DNA from: FW021-bin31 sp036278455
GTDB lineage: Bacteria > Bacteroidota > Bacteroidia > Chitinophagales > Chitinophagaceae
NCBI GenBank assembly: GCA_036278455.1
Contig: DASULB010000022.1
Span: forward strand, 1 to 8,760
DNA: 8,760 nucleotides
Direction: 5' to 3'
Each line of letters opens with the position of its first letter. The stretch's first letter is position 1. Below the pieces are notes generated by a model, which searched no databases, had not been told where the DNA came from, and was given only the letters and a program-made list of their open reading frames with translations. Shown here in pieces: positions 7,684-8,760 of the stretch. A program made the translations under genes and the position numbers.

Positions 7684-7713
7684 TTGAATTTTTTAGAAGA
7701 TATCCTATCTTTG
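7684..7713 (+). promoter_or_regulatory. Bacteroidota promoter for tRNA-Met
   Basis: TTG at 7684-7686 is followed after exactly 19 nt by TATCTTTG at 7706-7713, which fits the Bacteroidota consensus TTG-N19-TAnnTTTG. Transcription should start near 7718-7721, giving a leader of roughly 78 nt before the mature tRNA. It is the best promoter in the window. Apart from this promoter and the minus-strand box at 7644-7651, I see no gene in 7608-7797. Confidence 0.75.
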
Positions 7714-7797
7714 CACTCCTTTTGGCACAACGGCCTCCTTGATAGTATGCAGGGGGATAGCTAAGAGGATAGGAGTTTGAATGTCATTAAGACAAAC

Positions 7798-7871
7798 GGC
7801 GAGGTAGCTCAGTTGGTGAGAGCGCAGGATTCATAACCCTGAGGTCTCGGGTTCAAATCCCGATCTCGCTA
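7798..7871 (+). tRNA. tRNA-Met (CAT), elongator type
   Basis: The 74 bases fold as a full cloverleaf. The acceptor stem is GGCGAGG with TCTCGCT (7864-7870), including two G-U pairs, and A73 at 7871. T8-A9 are followed by a D-arm GCTC...GAGC. The anticodon arm is CAGGA-TTCATAA-CCCTG with CAT at the anticodon and an A-C apposition at 31-39. The T-arm is TCGGG-TTCAAAT-CCCGA. CCA is not encoded (CTA follows A73). The G1-U72 pairing is not the C1-A72 mismatch of initiator tRNA, so an elongator methionine tRNA is the likeliest call. A tRNA-Ile2 with a modified CAT anticodon cannot be fully excluded by eye. The 3' end borders a recombinase gene and may be its attachment site. Confidence 0.95.
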
Positions 7872-7879
7872 CTAATATT

Positions 7880-7904
7880 GAAACGTAATGTAGGACTACG
7901 TTTC
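7880..7904. repeat. Inverted repeat IR1 between tRNA and recombinase
   Basis: GAAACGTA (7880-7887) and TACGTTTC (7897-7904) are perfect 8-bp arms around a 9-nt centre (ATGTAGGAC), starting 9 nt after the tRNA. It could be the tRNA 3' hairpin, but no T-run follows (GACACACTT), so it is a poor intrinsic terminator. A recombinase-binding or attachment-core role is possible. Confidence 0.55.
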
Positions 7905-7931
7905 GACACACTTTAAGGTTGGTTTCTTAAC

Positions 7932-7965
7932 CTGTAGCATTACTAAGGTCAGTAAAATGCTACAG
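7932..7965. repeat. Inverted repeat IR2 immediately before the recombinase start
   Basis: CTGTAGCATT (7932-7941) and AATGCTACAG (7956-7965) are perfect 10-bp arms around 14 nt. Alternatively, 8-bp arms (CTGTAGCA/TGCTACAG) stack on an inner TTACT/AGTAA stem with a 6-nt loop AAGGTC and a two-base AA bulge. The second arm ends 7 nt before the ATG at 7973, so as RNA it would occupy the translation-initiation region. As DNA it could be an operator or recombinase arm site. No T-tract follows. Confidence 0.6.
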
Positions 7966-7972
7966 TTACCCA

Positions 7973-8596
7973 ATGGCTGCTCATGCAGTGAACCAACTAT
8001 CTATCCCAAAGGATTGGAAAAGGGCTAGCGCATCTCTCAAGAAGAAATGGTATCTCCAGTACTATTTTCATGATCCAAATTTTATAGAGCAGTATCCTCG
8101 TGGCAAATTCTGCCAGGTGAAAGGAGGCGTCAATCTGCTCAAGACGGTGGAAGAGCGAAGGGATGCCATTCGTATGGTCCAGGATGAGGTTATCCGATCG
8201 CTTACAATCGACGGCTATAATCCAACTCTGGGTAAAATTATTACTCCGGTATTGACTGAGACTGATATCAGCGGAAGCACTCCCTTCATAAGGGCACTAA
8301 GGGCGGCCCGCCAAACCCTGCACGTAGGAAAACATACCAAGCGAGACCTGGAAGATGTAATAAATGGGGTTGAGAAACCAGCTATGAAACTTCGGTTGTC
8401 TAGCCTGCCAATTTCCATGGTGACACGCAAACAAATCAGGCTCATATTAAACGACTGCGGAAACACCGCTCATAAGTTCAATAAATTCAGGACCAACCTG
8501 ATGATCCTTTTCAGTGAGCTGTTTGAAATGGAGGCCACCGAAAACGATCCGCTATCCAAGATTAAAAAGCGGAAGACAATAAAAAGATGCGGTTAA
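7973..8596 (+). CDS. Tyrosine recombinase/integrase, N-terminal and core-binding domains (frameshifted gene)
   Basis: A 207-residue reading frame matching the N-terminal half of Bacteroidota tyrosine recombinases. Residues about 7-80 form the arm-type DNA-binding region (IPKDWKRASASLKKKWYLQY, then VEERRDAIRMVQDEVIRSLT and GYNP). Residues about 100-205 form the SAM-like core-binding domain (RALRAARQTLHVGKHTKRDL, LRLSSLPISMVTRKQIRLIL, AHKFNKFRTNLMILFSELFE). It ends prematurely at TAA 8594-8596, just where the linker to the catalytic domain (KIKKRKTIK...) should continue. The continuation is in another frame from about 8587, so the gene is broken by loss of one base in or near the A-run 8581-8585. 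The start at 7973 is the only ATG after an upstream in-frame stop (7928-7930). Full-length members are about 400 residues. Confidence 0.85.
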   Translation: MAAHAVNQLSIPKDWKRASASLKKKWYLQYYFHDPNFIEQYPRGKFCQVKGGVNLLKTVEERRDAIRMVQDEVIRSLTIDGYNPTLGKIITPVLTETDISGSTPFIRALRAARQTLHVGKHTKRDLEDVINGVEKPAMKLRLSSLPISMVTRKQIRLILNDCGNTAHKFNKFRTNLMILFSELFEMEATENDPLSKIKKRKTIKRCG

Positions 8597-8760
8597 CGCT
8601 TACGCCGGATGAACGCGAGAAGGTGAACGATCATCTGCACCGGAATCACTATACCTTTTGGCGCCTTATGCATATTTTCTTTCATTCAGGATCCAGGGAA
8701 ACGGAAGTAATGCAGATACGCACAGTTGATGTTGATCGGTGGCCAACGGTTTAAAGTCAT
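8587..8760 (+). pseudogene. Tyrosine recombinase catalytic-domain start, out of frame and broken again
   Basis: From ATG 8587, in the frame opposite to the upstream part, the bases encode MRLTLTPDEREKVNDHL, then WRLMHIFFHSGSRETEVMQI and RTVDVD. This is the start of the recombinase catalytic domain, including the first catalytic arginine in HSGSRETE. That frame hits TAA at 8752-8754 after 55 codons (ending DVDRWPTV). Returning to the original frame at 8738 gives GGQRFKV, which resembles the expected family continuation after 'DVD'. So one base appears missing near 8581-8587 and one extra near 8737-8740. The fragment continues past the window edge. It is either a decayed gene or the product of two indel errors in the assembly. 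Confidence 0.75.

Larger units (their letters stand above)
7872..8760 (+). mobile_element. Putative end of an integrative element inserted at tRNA-Met
   Basis: A tyrosine recombinase reads away from the 3' end of a tRNA, 101 nt downstream, the standard layout at one end of tRNA-targeting genomic islands and integrative elements. The region is visibly AT-richer than the core genes: one 60-base line in the recombinase (8041-8100) has 21 G/C, against 37 in a guaA line (2161-2220). It also carries two perfect inverted repeats before the recombinase. The second attachment site (a repeat of the tRNA 3' end) is not in the window, so the right boundary is unknown and 8760 is only the window edge. This is inference from layout. 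Confidence 0.5.

Noticed and set aside
7781..7807. Tiny open frame (MSLRQTAR) at ATG 7781 with AGGAG upstream, ending in the tRNA
   Set aside because: Eight codons ending inside a tRNA precursor, with nothing else to support translation.
8578..8590. Programmed -1 frameshift in the recombinase at the A-run
   Set aside because: The in-frame codons are ATA AAA AGA, so the run of five A does not form a canonical X-XXY-YYZ slippery heptamer. A second frame break 150 nt later would still leave the product non-functional.

Overview
The window looks like chromosomal DNA from a Bacteroidota bacterium, most likely a Chitinophagia-type soil or environmental lineage. This rests on three things. Promoter elements match the Bacteroidota consensus TTG-N19-TAnnTTTG: a complete one before the tRNA, and -7 elements before guaA and the DUF3467 gene. 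Protein families typical of the phylum are present: a TPR/PD40/OmpA surface protein, DUF3467, and a SAM-like tyrosine recombinase. Shine-Dalgarno sequences are scarce. The genus cannot be read from the sequence.

Layout. Positions 1-1657 (minus strand) hold the first 552 codons of an OmpA-family protein (signal peptide, TPR helices, PD40 propeller, carboxypeptidase-regulatory-like domain, start of the OmpA domain); its C-terminus lies outside the window. Diverging from it is guaA (1761-3296, plus), GMP synthase, whose -7 promoter element lies just upstream of the ATG, so its mRNA is probably leaderless. After a hairpin/T-tract terminator comes a lipoprotein with a periplasmic-binding-protein-like fold (3462-4787, plus). 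Convergent to it is a minus-strand set running from 7607 down to 4817: a DUF3467 protein, an Ldh_2-family NAD(P)H oxidoreductase and a monofunctional aspartokinase (lysC). The gaps are only 26 and 35 nt, so the three probably form one operon. A -7 element for it lies at 7644-7651.

The right end changes character. A tRNA-Met(CAT) gene (7798-7871) with a well-formed upstream promoter is followed by about 100 nt carrying two perfect inverted repeats, then a Bacteroidota-type tyrosine recombinase that is AT-richer than the core genes. A recombinase pointing away from a tRNA 3' end is the usual arrangement at one end of an integrative element. The recombinase reading frame is broken twice (frame 2 to 1 near 8581-8587, then back to 2 near 8737). 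It is therefore decayed or carries sequence errors.

The genes from 1 to about 7870 are ordinary core or household genes. Most of the unexplained structure lies in 7872-8760. No gene cluster in the window can be defended as a new defence or biosynthetic system. The cargo of the putative integrated element, if there is any, lies beyond the right edge.
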